DNA of 39,996 nt from an uncultured Pelagibacteraceae bacterium (GTDB lineage Bacteria > Pseudomonadota > Alphaproteobacteria > Pelagibacterales > Pelagibacteraceae), in NCBI GenBank assembly GCA_902569405.1, contig CACFTX010000007.1, positions 1 through 39,996 on the forward strand. Reading direction: 5' to 3'. Positions within the stretch are counted from its first letter, which is position 1. Every line of letters starts with the position of its first letter. Below, piece after piece: positions 17,561-27,165 of this stretch. A program made the position numbers and the translations under genes. The notes beneath the pieces were generated by a model, which worked only from the letters and a program-made list of their open reading frames with translations, was not told where the DNA came from and made no database searches.

Positions 17561-18130
17561 TGAAAAAAATTTTTCTTGTATATGGTCACTACAACGATAA
17601 ATCTTTTAATGCATCGATAAAAAACACATTTATTAAAACTGCTGAAGAAAAAGGACATAATGTTGACTGTGTAGACCTTTATAAAGAAAATTTTAATCCT
17701 GTGTACTCAGGAGAAAAACCGGATTCTCAAGTTATTGAACATCAAAAAAAAATCGAACAATCTAATGTAATAGTTTTAATTGCACCCATTTGGAATTTTA
17801 GAATGCCCGCAATTGTAGAAGGTTGGATCGATAAAGTTCTTGCACCTCCTTGGGCGTTTAAATTTAAAAAATTATTTGGAAATTATGGATATCCGATAGG
17901 AAATTTAAAAGGTAAGAAAGCGGTTGTTTTTTTGTACATATGGCTCACCACAATTTGCAATTAGAACTTTTTTTTTGAATATGCCGACTAAAAGACTAAG
18001 AAGAGGTGTCTTTAATATATGTGGAATTACTGATGTTATTTATAAAAGATATTTTGCAGTACCATTTGTTAGTGATGCTAAAAGGAAAAAATTTCTGGAA
18101 GATGTTAGGAAAACAGCTTTAGATATATGA
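17560..18130 (+). pseudogene. Flavodoxin-fold NAD(P)H oxidoreductase, interrupted by a +1 frameshift at a T7 run
   Basis: Two overlapping frames together make one normal NAD(P)H dehydrogenase (quinone)/flavodoxin-like protein. Frame one runs 17560-17964 and contains LIAPIWNFRMPAIVEGWIDK and the start of the strand KKAVVF. Frame two continues with CTYGSPQFAIRTFFL up to the stop at 18130. The break is at the seven-T run 17927-17933: with six T the protein reads KKAVVFCTYGSPQ without interruption, giving about 189 residues, the usual family length. Possible causes are a homopolymer sequencing error, a real recent inactivation, or slippage that restores the frame. The rest of the second half shows no further damage, which argues against an old pseudogene. 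Its stop overlaps the next start (ATGA). Confidence 0.8.
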
Positions 18131-18777
18131 AAAAATTTTTATTAATAATTATAACTTTTTTTATTAGTTTAAATTATTCTGCTCAATCAATAGACTTGCC
18201 AAAATATTATAAATTTCCAGAAAATTATTTAAAGGGAAAGTATCATGAATCAACAAAAGGTTTTTTCATAGTAGCGACAAACAAATCTCAAGATCCAAGG
18301 TTTAAAAATACAGTGATAGTTATGCTAGATCACGATAAAAAGGGAGCTTTAGGAGTTGTAATAAATAAACCACTAGGAACTTTTAAAATCGGTTCTTTGA
18401 TAAAAGATTTAAATATTAAAGAAACTGATAAAAAGGAGCTATATAATCTTGAAGTGCCCATATACTGGGGAGGGCCACTAGACAATGACAAAATCTTAAT
18501 AGTTCATTCTAATGATTACAAAAATAAAAACACAAAAAATTATAAAGATATTTCAGTCACCAATGACTACAAGACTTTATTAGATATTGCTCAAAACAAT
18601 GGACCTAAGAATAAATTGATCATTTTAGGTGTATCAGCATGGAGTGTAGGACAGCTTGAAGGGGAAATTGATAAAGGACGGTGGAATTTGTCAGAGGTAA
18701 ATGCAAATATTTTATTTGAAAAAAATAATGAAAATAAACATATAATGGCGACAAAAAATAGCTTTGTTCGTTTGTGA
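18127..18777 (+). CDS. YqgE/AlgH family (UPF0301) protein with N-terminal signal peptide
   Basis: A 216-residue member of UPF0301: core blocks GFFIVATNKSQDPRFKNTVI, GALGVVINKPLG, YWGGPLDNDKILIVHS and VSAWSVGQLEGEI. The best-known members (E. coli YqgE) begin directly at the core and are cytoplasmic. This one has about 40 extra N-terminal residues that start KKFLLIIITFFISLNYSAQS, a clear signal peptide or membrane anchor, so export to the periplasm is predicted. The ATG overlaps the preceding stop by 4 bases and the gene closes the operon. Confidence 0.8.
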   Translation: MKKFLLIIITFFISLNYSAQSIDLPKYYKFPENYLKGKYHESTKGFFIVATNKSQDPRFKNTVIVMLDHDKKGALGVVINKPLGTFKIGSLIKDLNIKETDKKELYNLEVPIYWGGPLDNDKILIVHSNDYKNKNTKNYKDISVTNDYKTLLDIAQNNGPKNKLIILGVSAWSVGQLEGEIDKGRWNLSEVNANILFEKNNENKHIMATKNSFVRL

Positions 18778-18823
18778 AGAAATTAATGTTTAATTATTTA
18801 AAAAATCTAGTAGAAATCGCCTA

Positions 18824-21256
18824 ATGAAATCTAAAACAAAAGTTGTTGTTGTTGGAGGTGGAGTAGTAGGAGTAAGCATGCTTTACCACTTAGCAAAAAA
18901 AGGATGGTCTGATGTTGTTCTTGTTGAAAGAAAAGAATTAACCTCAGGTTCAACCTGGCATGCTGCAGGGTTACTACCACTTTTTAATATGAGTTATTCT
19001 GTAGGACAACTTCATAAATACGCTGTCGACCTTTATAAAAAATTAGAAGAAGAAACTGGAAAAAACGTTGGCTTCAGCGTTGTTTCAAACATTAGACTAG
19101 CTAGCACCAAAGATAGAATGGAAGAGTATCATCAGTACGCTGGTGTTGCTCAAACAATTGGAGTTCAAGTAAAATTTTTAACACCAGAACAGGTAAAAGA
19201 AATTTGGCCTTTATGTAATATAGAAGGTTTAATTGGAGCTATCCAACACCCAGAAGATGGATATATTCAACCTGCAGACTTAACCCAAGCTTTAGCAACA
19301 GGAGCAAGAAATAGAGGTGCAGAGATTTATCGAAATACTTCTGTTACAGGAATTAAACAAGTAAAAAATGGTTGGATTGTCGAGACCGATAAAGGTTCAA
19401 TTGAATGTGAGCATGTGGTTTCTTGTAGTGGAAATTTTGCAAGGCAAACTGGCAAAATGGTTGGATTAGAAATTCCAGTTATTCCAGTTGAGCACCAATA
19501 TATTGTAACAGAACCTCATCCAGAAATTGTGAAGAGAAGAAAAGAAGGAAAACCTGAGATGGGTGTACTAAGAGATAGCGATACTCAATGGTATATGAGA
19601 GAAGAAGCGGGTGGTTTAATATTAGGTCCTTATGAAAAAGGAGCACCATGTTGCTATGTAGATGGACCATCAAAAGATTCAGAGTATGAACTTTTCCAAG
19701 AAGATTTAGAAAGATTAGCTCCTCACATTGAAGGAGCTATACATCGTGTACCAGCCTTTGGTGAAGTGGGAGTTAAAAAAGTTTATAATGGGGCAATTTG
19801 TTACACGCCTGATGGAAATCCAATAGTTGGACCTGCTTGGGGATTAAAAAACTTCTGGATAAATGAAGGACATAGTTTCGGTATTACTGCGGCAGGCGGG
19901 GCTGGATGGCAACTTGCAGAATGGATTGTTGATGGTGAACCAACTATTGATATGCTTGGTGTTGAACCAAGAAGGTATGGTGATTATGCATCAAAAGCAT
20001 ACTTAATTGAAAAAAATGAAGAAGCATATCGAAATGTATTTACAATACATTACCCAGATGAAGAAAGAGAAGCTGCAAGACCATTAAGACAAGCGCCATG
20101 TTACGATCGATTAAAAAATTTAGGGGCTGTATTTGGACAAAAATTTGGATGGGAAAGAGCTAACTTTTTTGCAACAGATGGCATGGAACAAAAAGACGAT
20201 TGGTCTTTTAGAAGATCCAAATGGTTTAAAGCAGTAGAAAAAGAATGTAAAAACGTTAAAAAAAACGTAGGTCTCTTAGATATGTCTGCTTTTGCAAAAT
20301 GCAGAATTAAAGGTCCTAAAGCAGAAGAGTTTTTAGACTATCTTGTTGCAAACAAACTTCCAAAAAAAATTGGCAGAGTAAATCTATGTCACGCCCTTAA
20401 TACAAAAGGAGGCGTTCATTCTGAATTTACAATAATGAAAGAAGCGAATGATAGCTATTATTTAGTTTCAGCTGGAGCATTTCAAAGATTAGATCATGAC
20501 TGGATACAAAAATGGATGCCAAAAGATGGATCAGTACAATTTGAAAATATTACGAATGCAGTTGGAGTTTTAGTAGTTGCAGGTCCTAAAGCGAGAGACT
20601 TAATGAATAAAGTTTCTAAAGATGATTTTTCTAATGAAAATTTTAAATGGTTAAGTTCTAAAAAAGTAGATATAGGTTATGCACCGTGTACTGCTATTAG
20701 AGTAAATTTTGTTGGAGAATTAGGATGGGAATTGCATCATCCAATCGAATACCAAAATCATATTTTTGACAAGTTAATGGAACATGGAAAAGATCTTGGT
20801 TTAAAACCGTTTGGTATTAGAGCCATGAATAGTCTAAGAGTTGAAAAATCTTATAAACTTGTCGGTACAGAACTATCTATTGAATACTCACCTTATGAGT
20901 CAGGTCTTGATAGGTTTATTCACCCAAACAAAGGAAATTTTATAGGTTTAGAGTCATTAAACAAATGGAGAGAAAAAGGTTTTCAAAACAAGCTAGTAAC
21001 AATGGAAGTTCACAATGTTACTGATGCTGATGTATTAGGAAATAACCCAATTTATAAAGATGATAAAGTAGTGGGAAGAGCAACTGGAGGAGATTTTGGT
21101 TTTAGATTGAATAAATCAATAGCCATTGGAATGGTTAAGCCAGATCTTGCGACAACAGGACAAAAATTAAAAATTGATATTTTAGGAAAAATGCATGATG
21201 CTACAATTTTGGATGAAAGCCCTTATGATCCAGAAAACAAATTGTTAAGAGCATAA
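18824..21256 (+). CDS. Dimethylglycine/sarcosine dehydrogenase-type FAD and folate protein (copy 2)
   Basis: An 810-residue paralogue of 967-3384. The FAD motif [10 protein letters not shown] is at residues 7-16 and [11 protein letters not shown] places the covalent-flavin histidine again at His46. The C-terminal GcvT-like half starts near residue 440 and would bind tetrahydrofolate to take up the one-carbon unit. The genes for ETF beta, ETF alpha and ETF-QO follow directly, the ETF beta ATG overlapping this stop by one base, so electrons should flow from this enzyme to the quinone pool. The substrate may be sarcosine if copy 1, beside BHMT, takes dimethylglycine; that split is inference. Confidence 0.88.
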   Translation: MKSKTKVVVVGGGVVGVSMLYHLAKKGWSDVVLVERKELTSGSTWHAAGLLPLFNMSYSVGQLHKYAVDLYKKLEEETGKNVGFSVVSNIRLASTKDRMEEYHQYAGVAQTIGVQVKFLTPEQVKEIWPLCNIEGLIGAIQHPEDGYIQPADLTQALATGARNRGAEIYRNTSVTGIKQVKNGWIVETDKGSIECEHVVSCSGNFARQTGKMVGLEIPVIPVEHQYIVTEPHPEIVKRRKEGKPEMGVLRDSDTQWYMREEAGGLILGPYEKGAPCCYVDGPSKDSEYELFQEDLERLAPHIEGAIHRVPAFGEVGVKKVYNGAICYTPDGNPIVGPAWGLKNFWINEGHSFGITAAGGAGWQLAEWIVDGEPTIDMLGVEPRRYGDYASKAYLIEKNEEAYRNVFTIHYPDEEREAARPLRQAPCYDRLKNLGAVFGQKFGWERANFFATDGMEQKDDWSFRRSKWFKAVEKECKNVKKNVGLLDMSAFAKCRIKGPKAEEFLDYLVANKLPKKIGRVNLCHALNTKGGVHSEFTIMKEANDSYYLVSAGAFQRLDHDWIQKWMPKDGSVQFENITNAVGVLVVAGPKARDLMNKVSKDDFSNENFKWLSSKKVDIGYAPCTAIRVNFVGELGWELHHPIEYQNHIFDKLMEHGKDLGLKPFGIRAMNSLRVEKSYKLVGTELSIEYSPYESGLDRFIHPNKGNFIGLESLNKWREKGFQNKLVTMEVHNVTDADVLGNNPIYKDDKVVGRATGGDFGFRLNKSIAIGMVKPDLATTGQKLKIDILGKMHDATILDESPYDPENKLLRA

Positions 21257-22005
21257 TGAAAATATTAGTCGCAGTTAAAAGAGTCATTGATTACAACGTC
21301 CAAGTCAGAGTTAAAGAAGATGGCACTGGTGTAGTTACAGAAAATGTAAAGATGTCTACAAATCCGCCAGATGATAATGCTGTTGAAGAGGCTGTAAAAA
21401 TTAAAGAATCTGGAAAAGCAAAAGAAATAGTTGCTGTTACAGTTGGCGAAGAGAAAGCTCAAGAAACAGTTAGAAAAGCTTTAGCGGTTGGTGCTGATAG
21501 AGGAATACATGTTAAAGTTGATGGAATAATTGAACCATTAGCAGTTTCTAAAATTTTACAAAAAATTGTTGATAAAGAAAAACCAGATTTAATTTTTATG
21601 GGTAAGCAAGCAATTGATGATGACTGCAATCAAACAGGTCAAATGCTTGCTGCATTATTAAATTGGCCACAAGCTACATTTGCATCTAAAATTGAAGTTA
21701 AAGAAAAATCATTAGAAGTTACAAGAGAAGTTGACGAAGGTTTAGAAACTATTGAAGTAAATATTCCAGCAATTGTAACTTGTGATTTAAGGTTAAATGA
21801 ACCGAGGTATGCATCTTTGCCAAATATTATGAAAGCAAAAAAGAAGCCTATTGAACAAATTAATGCATCTGATTTAGGAGTTGATACAAAACAAAGAATT
21901 GAACAGATTAAAGTTGAGGAACCTCCAAAGAGAAAAGCAGGTATTAAAGTAGCTAGCGTTGAAGAATTAGTTCAAAAATTAAAAAATGAGGCAAAAGTTA
22001 TATAA
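21256..22005 (+). CDS. etfB: Electron transfer flavoprotein, beta subunit
   Basis: A 249-residue ETF beta. It starts [14 protein letters not shown] and contains the conserved recognition-loop block [19 protein letters not shown] near residues 176-194, which docks ETF on its dehydrogenases. It binds AMP and forms a heterodimer with ETF alpha. It overlaps both the DMGDH-type gene upstream and etfA downstream by one base. It accepts electrons from acyl-CoA, dimethylglycine and sarcosine dehydrogenases. Confidence 0.95.
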   Translation: MKILVAVKRVIDYNVQVRVKEDGTGVVTENVKMSTNPPDDNAVEEAVKIKESGKAKEIVAVTVGEEKAQETVRKALAVGADRGIHVKVDGIIEPLAVSKILQKIVDKEKPDLIFMGKQAIDDDCNQTGQMLAALLNWPQATFASKIEVKEKSLEVTREVDEGLETIEVNIPAIVTCDLRLNEPRYASLPNIMKAKKKPIEQINASDLGVDTKQRIEQIKVEEPPKRKAGIKVASVEELVQKLKNEAKVI

Positions 22006-22958
22006 TGTCAGTATTATTGATAGCAGAGCATAATAATAAAGAGGTTAAACCTTTTACTTTAAATGCAATAACTGCAGCATCTCAGATTGATCAAGATGTA
22101 CACGTATTGGTAATAGGAAATAAAGCAGATGAGGTATCTAAATCAATTTCTCAAGTACCAAATGTAAAAAAAGTTATACACATTGATAATGAAATTTATG
22201 AAAATTATTTACCAGAAAACTTTACACCAGTAATTGTTAAACAAGCTGAAAATTACTCACATATTGTTTGTTCAGCAAATACTTTTGGTAAAAATTTAAT
22301 GCCAAGAGTTGCAGCATTATTAGATACTTCACAAGTAAGTGATATTATTAAAGTTATATCAGTAGATACATTTTTAAGACCTATTTATGCTGGTAATGCT
22401 TTTGCAACAGTAAAAAGCACTGACCAAAAAAAATGCATAACAATTAGACCAACGTCTTTTGATCCTGCAGCAACGTCAGGAGGTTCAGCAGAAATTACAA
22501 AAGCAGATGCTGGTGAAGCAACATCGCTTACAAAATTTATTAAGCGAGAAGAAGTAAAATCTGACAGGCCAGAATTAGGAACTGCAAGAGTTGTAATCTC
22601 TGGAGGAAGAGGAATGCAAAGTGGTGAAAACTTTAAATTAATTACTGCTATTGCAGATAAATTAAATGCAGCTATTGGTGCATCTAGAGCAGCTGTTGAT
22701 GCTGGCTATATTACTAACGATCATCAAGTTGGTCAAACTGGTAAAGTTGTAGTTCCTGATTTATATATTGCGGTTGGAATTTCAGGAGCGATTCAGCATT
22801 TAGCTGGAATGAAAGAAAGTAAAGTTATAGTTGCAATAAATAAAGATGGTGAAGCACCAATTTTTAGTGTTGCGGATTATGGTTTAGAAGCTGATTTGTT
22901 TGAAGCACTTCCACAATTCTTAGAAGAATTAAATAAATTAAATACTATACAAAAATAA
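22005..22958 (+). CDS. etfA: Electron transfer flavoprotein, alpha subunit
   Basis: A 317-residue ETF alpha. The C-terminal FAD domain is clear: RVVISGGRGMQSGENF, then GASRAAVDAGYITNDHQVGQ, then PDLYIAVGISGAIQHLAGM and VAINKDGEAPIFSVADYG. The stop of etfB and the start of this gene share one base. The ETF-QO gene begins 24 bases downstream. Confidence 0.95.
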   Translation: MSVLLIAEHNNKEVKPFTLNAITAASQIDQDVHVLVIGNKADEVSKSISQVPNVKKVIHIDNEIYENYLPENFTPVIVKQAENYSHIVCSANTFGKNLMPRVAALLDTSQVSDIIKVISVDTFLRPIYAGNAFATVKSTDQKKCITIRPTSFDPAATSGGSAEITKADAGEATSLTKFIKREEVKSDRPELGTARVVISGGRGMQSGENFKLITAIADKLNAAIGASRAAVDAGYITNDHQVGQTGKVVVPDLYIAVGISGAIQHLAGMKESKVIVAINKDGEAPIFSVADYGLEADLFEALPQFLEELNKLNTIQK

Positions 22959-22982
22959 CAAATACTGTAAAAAATTAACATT

Positions 22983-24605
22983 ATGTCCAATAGGGAAGTA
23001 ATGGAATATGATGTGGTTATAGTAGGTGGAGGACCATCTGGATTATCAACTGCAATTAAACTTAAACAATTAAAGTCTGATTTGAATGTTTGTTTATTAG
23101 AAAAAGCATCTGAAATTGGAGCACATATTTTATCTGGCAATGTCTTTGAAACTAGAGCTCTTGATGAATTAATACCTAACTGGAAAGAATTAAAAAGCCC
23201 TATTAAAACAAAAGTTTCAAAAGAAAAATTTTTATTTTTAGGAAAAACAAAATCTCTTAGTTGGCCCACATGGCTATTACCCAGAGTTCAACAAAACCAT
23301 AATAACTACATTATAAGCCTTGCTAATCTATGTAGGTGGCTGGCTGAGCAAGCAGAATCTTTAGGTGTTGAAATATTTCCAGGTTTTCCAGCAAGTGAAA
23401 TTTTATACAATGATGATGGTTCGGTTAAAGGGATCGCAACTCAAGATATGGGGTTAGACAAAGAAGGAAATAAAAAAGATAGTTTTGAGTCTGGTATGGA
23501 ACTTCATGCAAAAGTTACAGTTTTTGCAGAAGGATGTAGAGGTCATCTAGGAAAACAATTAATTAAAAAATTTGAATTAGACAAAGGAAAAAATCCACAA
23601 CAATATGGAATTGGTTTTAAAGAAATTTGGGAAATAAGTGAGAAAAACCATGAAGAAGGCCTAGTAATGCATACAGCTGGATGGCCGCTTGATAACAAAA
23701 CTTATGGCGGAAGTTTTATGTATCATGCTGAAAATAAACAAATATTTTTAGGTTATGTAATTGGTTTAGACTATCAAAATCCACATCTTTCTCCTTTTGA
23801 TGAATTTCAAAGATTTAAAACTCATCCTGCAATCAAAAAAGTCATTGAAGGAGGAAAAAGAATTTCTTATGGGGCTAGAGCATTAATTGAAGGTGGTTTA
23901 CAAAGTTTACCTAAAATGTTTATGCCTGGTGCATTATTAGTTGGATGCGACGCTGGTACATTAAATATGCCAAAAATTAAAGGTTCACATACTGCTATGA
24001 AAAGTGGAATGATTGCAGCCGAAGCTATACTTGAACATATAAGCCAAAAAAAAGATTTATCAATTTATGAGGAAAAATTTAATAAAAGTTGGGTTTATCA
24101 AGAACTTCATGCAGCAAGAAATGTTAAACCAAGTTTTAACTGGGGTTTGATTTTAGGTATAATTTTTACAGGTATTGATCAAATATTATTTAGAGGAAAA
24201 CTTCCTTTTACTTTAAAACACAAGCATGCTGATCACGAAACGTTAAAATCTTCTAAAGAAATGCCTAAAATTGATTATCCAAAACCAGATAATGTTATAA
24301 CTTTTGATAAAACTAGTTCAGTATATTTAACAGGAACAAACCATGCAGATAACCAACCAGTACACTTGAAGTTAAATAATCCTGATTTACCAATTAATTT
24401 TACTTTAGATAAATTTGATGAACCTGCACAAAGATATTGTCCTGTTGGGGTTTATGAAATTCAAACAGAAAATAATGTAAAAAAATTTGTTATAAATTCA
24501 CAAAATTGTATTCACTGCAAAACTTGTGATATTAAAGAACCTTCCCAAAATATTACATGGGTAACACCTGAGGGTGGTGGTGGTCCCAAATATGGAAATA
24601 TGTAA
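22983..24605 (+). CDS. Electron transfer flavoprotein-ubiquinone oxidoreductase
   Basis: A 540-residue membrane-associated enzyme that passes electrons from reduced ETF to ubiquinone. The FAD motif DVVIVGGGPSGLS is near the start, and the C-terminal ferredoxin-like domain has the 4Fe-4S cysteines in RYCPVGVYEI and NCIHCKTCDIKEP. Length and domain order match mitochondrial and bacterial ETF-QO. It completes the route from the DMGDH/SARDH-type enzymes to respiration. It ends next to the convergent DUF2237 gene with no gap, and no terminator hairpin is visible between them. Confidence 0.94.
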   Translation: MSNREVMEYDVVIVGGGPSGLSTAIKLKQLKSDLNVCLLEKASEIGAHILSGNVFETRALDELIPNWKELKSPIKTKVSKEKFLFLGKTKSLSWPTWLLPRVQQNHNNYIISLANLCRWLAEQAESLGVEIFPGFPASEILYNDDGSVKGIATQDMGLDKEGNKKDSFESGMELHAKVTVFAEGCRGHLGKQLIKKFELDKGKNPQQYGIGFKEIWEISEKNHEEGLVMHTAGWPLDNKTYGGSFMYHAENKQIFLGYVIGLDYQNPHLSPFDEFQRFKTHPAIKKVIEGGKRISYGARALIEGGLQSLPKMFMPGALLVGCDAGTLNMPKIKGSHTAMKSGMIAAEAILEHISQKKDLSIYEEKFNKSWVYQELHAARNVKPSFNWGLILGIIFTGIDQILFRGKLPFTLKHKHADHETLKSSKEMPKIDYPKPDNVITFDKTSSVYLTGTNHADNQPVHLKLNNPDLPINFTLDKFDEPAQRYCPVGVYEIQTENNVKKFVINSQNCIHCKTCDIKEPSQNITWVTPEGGGGPKYGNM

Positions 24606-24980
24606 TCAGGAAAGATCTATTGCAAATTTTTTTAATTTTTCAATAGGAACAAGTTTAAGAGTGTTTTCGTGAGTTCTCTTTAAATAGATTGAACATCCTT
24701 TTCCAGCCTCTATTGCTTTAGCAACCCACCCGGCGCATACACACCATTTATCCCCATCTTTCAATCCTGGAAAACCAAACTCTGGATGTGGTGTGATTAA
24801 ATCATTACCAGCTTCTTTACACCATTTTAAGAATTCATTATTAACTTTTACGCATACCGTATGAAGTCCATGATCATTTTCATCAGTGTTGCAACAACCA
24901 TCTCTAAACCATCCTGTTAAAGGGTCTATGGAACATTCTTCAAGCTCTCCCCCTAGAACATTCTTTTGCTTTTCATTCAT
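24606..24980 (-). CDS. DUF2237 family protein
   Basis: A 124-residue cysteine-containing protein. The blocks NVLGGELEECSIDPLTGWFR, DGCCNTDENDHGLHTVC and FGFPGLKDGDKWCVCAGWV identify the DUF2237 family, which is widespread in proteobacteria and has no known function. Its ATG overlaps the hisI stop by one base (TAATG on the minus strand), so the two genes form an operon. Confidence 0.85.
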   Translation of the reverse strand: MNEKQKNVLGGELEECSIDPLTGWFRDGCCNTDENDHGLHTVCVKVNNEFLKWCKEAGNDLITPHPEFGFPGLKDGDKWCVCAGWVAKAIEAGKGCSIYLKRTHENTLKLVPIEKLKKFAIDLS

Positions 24981-25447
24981 TAAATTTTTGTCGGATTTGG
25001 CTCGTCTTTATAAATTTTTTCTGGATCGAAAGATTTTTCGTTTTCCTCAAACTTCATTTCAATCTTTCTTGCGTTGTCTATTTTTCCAAGTGGGACAGAT
25101 CTGTAAAAACAAGATCTGTATCCAACATGGCAACTAGAGCCACTTCCAATATCAACAGTTAGCCATATTGAATCTTGGTCATCATCAATTCTAAGCTCTA
25201 TAACTTTTTGTACAAAGCCACTAACTTTTCCTTTATGCCAAATTTTTTTTCTTGATCTGCTCCAATAATGCGCTTCTTTAGTTTCTATTGTCATTTTTAA
25301 TGCTTCAACATTCATATAACCATGCATTAATACATCTTTTGTTTTGGCACAAACTGTCACAACTGGGATTAACCCATCATTATCAAATTTAGGTGATAGA
25401 AGCTTTCCTTCTTCAATTTCAGCAATATTTTCTCTCTTTTTAAACAT
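24980..25447 (-). CDS. hisI: Phosphoribosyl-AMP cyclohydrolase
   Basis: Hydrolyses phosphoribosyl-AMP in the third step of histidine synthesis. The 155-residue protein has the family block HYWSRSRKKIWHKGKVSG, the Mg-binding aspartates in DDDQDSIW, and the zinc cysteines in SSCHVGYRSCF. I chose the ATG at 25447 (MFKKRENIAE); a longer frame to 25666 would overlap folE on the other strand and has no family similarity. No hisE domain is attached. It diverges from folE with 79 bases between the starts. Confidence 0.9.
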   Translation of the reverse strand: MFKKRENIAEIEEGKLLSPKFDNDGLIPVVTVCAKTKDVLMHGYMNVEALKMTIETKEAHYWSRSRKKIWHKGKVSGFVQKVIELRIDDDQDSIWLTVDIGSGSSCHVGYRSCFYRSVPLGKIDNARKIEMKFEENEKSFDPEKIYKDEPNPTKI

Positions 25448-25526
25448 AAGATAGGTAATTATGTAGCATATCAGAAAATATATTAAATATTTTAAAATTA
25501 TGAAATTATATGTATAAACGGTTTTC
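25448..25526. promoter_or_regulatory. Divergent hisI / folE intergenic region
   Basis: These 79 bases lie between two divergent starts and must hold promoters for both the hisI-DUF2237 unit and the folE-acuI-LysR unit. The region is nearly all A and T. I see no clear operator or riboswitch. Confidence 0.5.
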
Positions 25527-26135
25527 ATGAAATTAGTTAAAAATATAGACAACAAAACCATAAAAAATAAGAGCGTTTCAGATAAAGAAGCAGAAGAAGC
25601 TTTTGTTAAAATATTTAAGTGGATGGGAGAAGACCCTTCAAGAGAAGGCTTGGTTGAAACACCCAAAAGAGTTGTTAAAGCATTTAAAGAGTATTTTAAG
25701 GGTTATAACGAGGATGCAACACAAATTTTAGAAAAGACTTTTGGAGATGTTCATGGATATGACGATATGGTTATTCAAAAAAATATATCTGTTCAGAGTC
25801 ATTGTGAACATCATATGGCTCCTATTATTGGAATTGCACATGTGGCTTACATACCAAACAAAAGAGTTGTTGGGCTTAGTAAACTTGCAAGAGTTGTTGA
25901 GGTTTTTTCAAAGAGACTTCAAACTCAAGAAAGGCTTACAATGCAAATTGCAAAAACTTTAATGAATGCACTAGATGCCAAAGGTGTAGCGGTTTCTATT
26001 GATGCTACTCATCAATGTATGACTATGAGAGGAATTAAAAAAGAACAAGCTACTACCGTTACTAATTACTATCTTGGCAAATTTAAAGAAGATTTAAGTT
26101 TTCAAAATAGATATTTGAGATTTATTAGCAAATAA
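25527..26135 (+). CDS. folE: GTP cyclohydrolase I
   Basis: Converts GTP to dihydroneopterin triphosphate, the first step of folate synthesis. The 202 residues have the zinc ligands Cys93 and His96 (SHCEHHMAP) and Cys164 (HQCMTMRGI), plus GEDPSREGLVETPKRV and GLSKLARVVEVF. Folate supply fits the demand of the tetrahydrofolate-linked demethylases in this window. The acuI-type gene follows after 25 bases. Confidence 0.95.
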   Translation: MKLVKNIDNKTIKNKSVSDKEAEEAFVKIFKWMGEDPSREGLVETPKRVVKAFKEYFKGYNEDATQILEKTFGDVHGYDDMVIQKNISVQSHCEHHMAPIIGIAHVAYIPNKRVVGLSKLARVVEVFSKRLQTQERLTMQIAKTLMNALDAKGVAVSIDATHQCMTMRGIKKEQATTVTNYYLGKFKEDLSFQNRYLRFISK

Positions 26136-26160
26136 ATTTCTATATAATAAAATAAAAAAA

Positions 26161-27165
26161 ATGTCAGAAAAATTTAAAGCATTAATTGTAAACCAAGAAG
26201 GTGAAAATTTTACAAGAGAAATTCAATCGATAGATAAAAGTTTTTTAAAGCATGGGGATGTTTTAGTTAAAGTTGATTACTCAGGGTTAAACTATAAAGA
26301 TGCTTTAATTTTAAAAAATGGTGCAAGATTAGTAAAAGAATTTCCTCATATTCCTGGTATAGATTTTTCAGGAACAGTTGTTGAGAGTGAAAATAAAAAT
26401 TTTAAAGAAGGTGATGAAATAATTCTTACTGGCTGGAGAGTAGGTGAAATATTTTTTGGCGGCTTTGCACAGTTTGCAAAAGTTAATGGAGATTTTTTAG
26501 TAAAAAAACCTAAATCAATTTCATCAAAACAAGCAATGATTTTAGGAACCGCTGGACTTACAGCTCTTCAAGCTGCATTTGCAGTTAAACAGGCAAGAGA
26601 GGAGTTGTTGCTTGGAGAAAAAGTTGAAGATGTTATAGTTACAGGAGCTTCAGGAGGTGTTGGAAGTATTGCTGTTATGATTTTAAATAAATTAGGATGC
26701 AATGTAACTGCAGTTACTAGTAAGGAAAGTAATAACGAATATTTAAAAAGTATTGGTGCAAAAAGTATAACAAAAACAAACGATTTAGATAAAGAAGCAA
26801 GACCTTTAGACAAAGGAATGTGGGATGGTGCTATTGATACTGTTGGAGGAAACATACTCTCAAAAGTTTTATCTCATATTAAAGAAACTGGAATTGTTGC
26901 AGCATGTGGTAATGCTTCAAGTATTAAATTAAACACAACTGTTATGCCATTTATAATTAGAGGTGTTAAACTTTGGGGAATAAATTCTGTTAATACTTCG
27001 ATTAAAAGAAGACAATTTCTTTGGGAAGAATCTTCAAAGTTAATAGATTTTGCGTTATTAGAAAAATCTATAAAAGAAGTAAACTTAGACGAGCTTTTAA
27101 ATATATTTCCAAAAATGCTAGAAGGAAAAACTACAGGAAGATATATTATAAACTTAAATAAATAA
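26161..27165 (+). CDS. acuI: Acryloyl-CoA reductase / YhdH-type medium-chain reductase
   Basis: Predicted NADPH-dependent reduction of acryloyl-CoA to propionyl-CoA. The 334 residues align along their length with E. coli YhdH/AcuI: SGLNYKDALI, FPHIPGIDFSGTV, LTGWRVGE, AMILGTAGLTALQA, the nucleotide motif VTGASGGVGS, WDGAIDTVGG and TTVMPFIIRGVKLWG. AcuI detoxifies acrylate formed from DMSP, so it fits the DddP-like gene at 5193, but it is also found in organisms that lack DMSP lyase. Its stop overlaps the start of the LysR gene by one base. Confidence 0.85.
   Translation: MSEKFKALIVNQEGENFTREIQSIDKSFLKHGDVLVKVDYSGLNYKDALILKNGARLVKEFPHIPGIDFSGTVVESENKNFKEGDEIILTGWRVGEIFFGGFAQFAKVNGDFLVKKPKSISSKQAMILGTAGLTALQAAFAVKQAREELLLGEKVEDVIVTGASGGVGSIAVMILNKLGCNVTAVTSKESNNEYLKSIGAKSITKTNDLDKEARPLDKGMWDGAIDTVGGNILSKVLSHIKETGIVAACGNASSIKLNTTVMPFIIRGVKLWGINSVNTSIKRRQFLWEESSKLIDFALLEKSIKEVNLDELLNIFPKMLEGKTTGRYIINLNK

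Noticed and set aside
17560..18130. Two separate small genes
   Set aside because: Each half is only part of one flavodoxin-fold family and removal of one T joins them in the correct order and length.
22877..23269. 130-residue minus-strand ORF over etfA and ETF-QO
   Set aside because: It lies opposite two well-recognised genes and shows no family features; a shadow frame.
24886..25137. 83-residue plus-strand ORF opposite DUF2237 and hisI
   Set aside because: It is antisense to two confident genes and has no recognisable domain.
25448..25666. N-terminal extension of hisI to 228 residues
   Set aside because: The added part overlaps folE on the opposite strand, has no family similarity and includes the AT-rich intergenic region. 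The ATG at 25447 gives a normal HisI.
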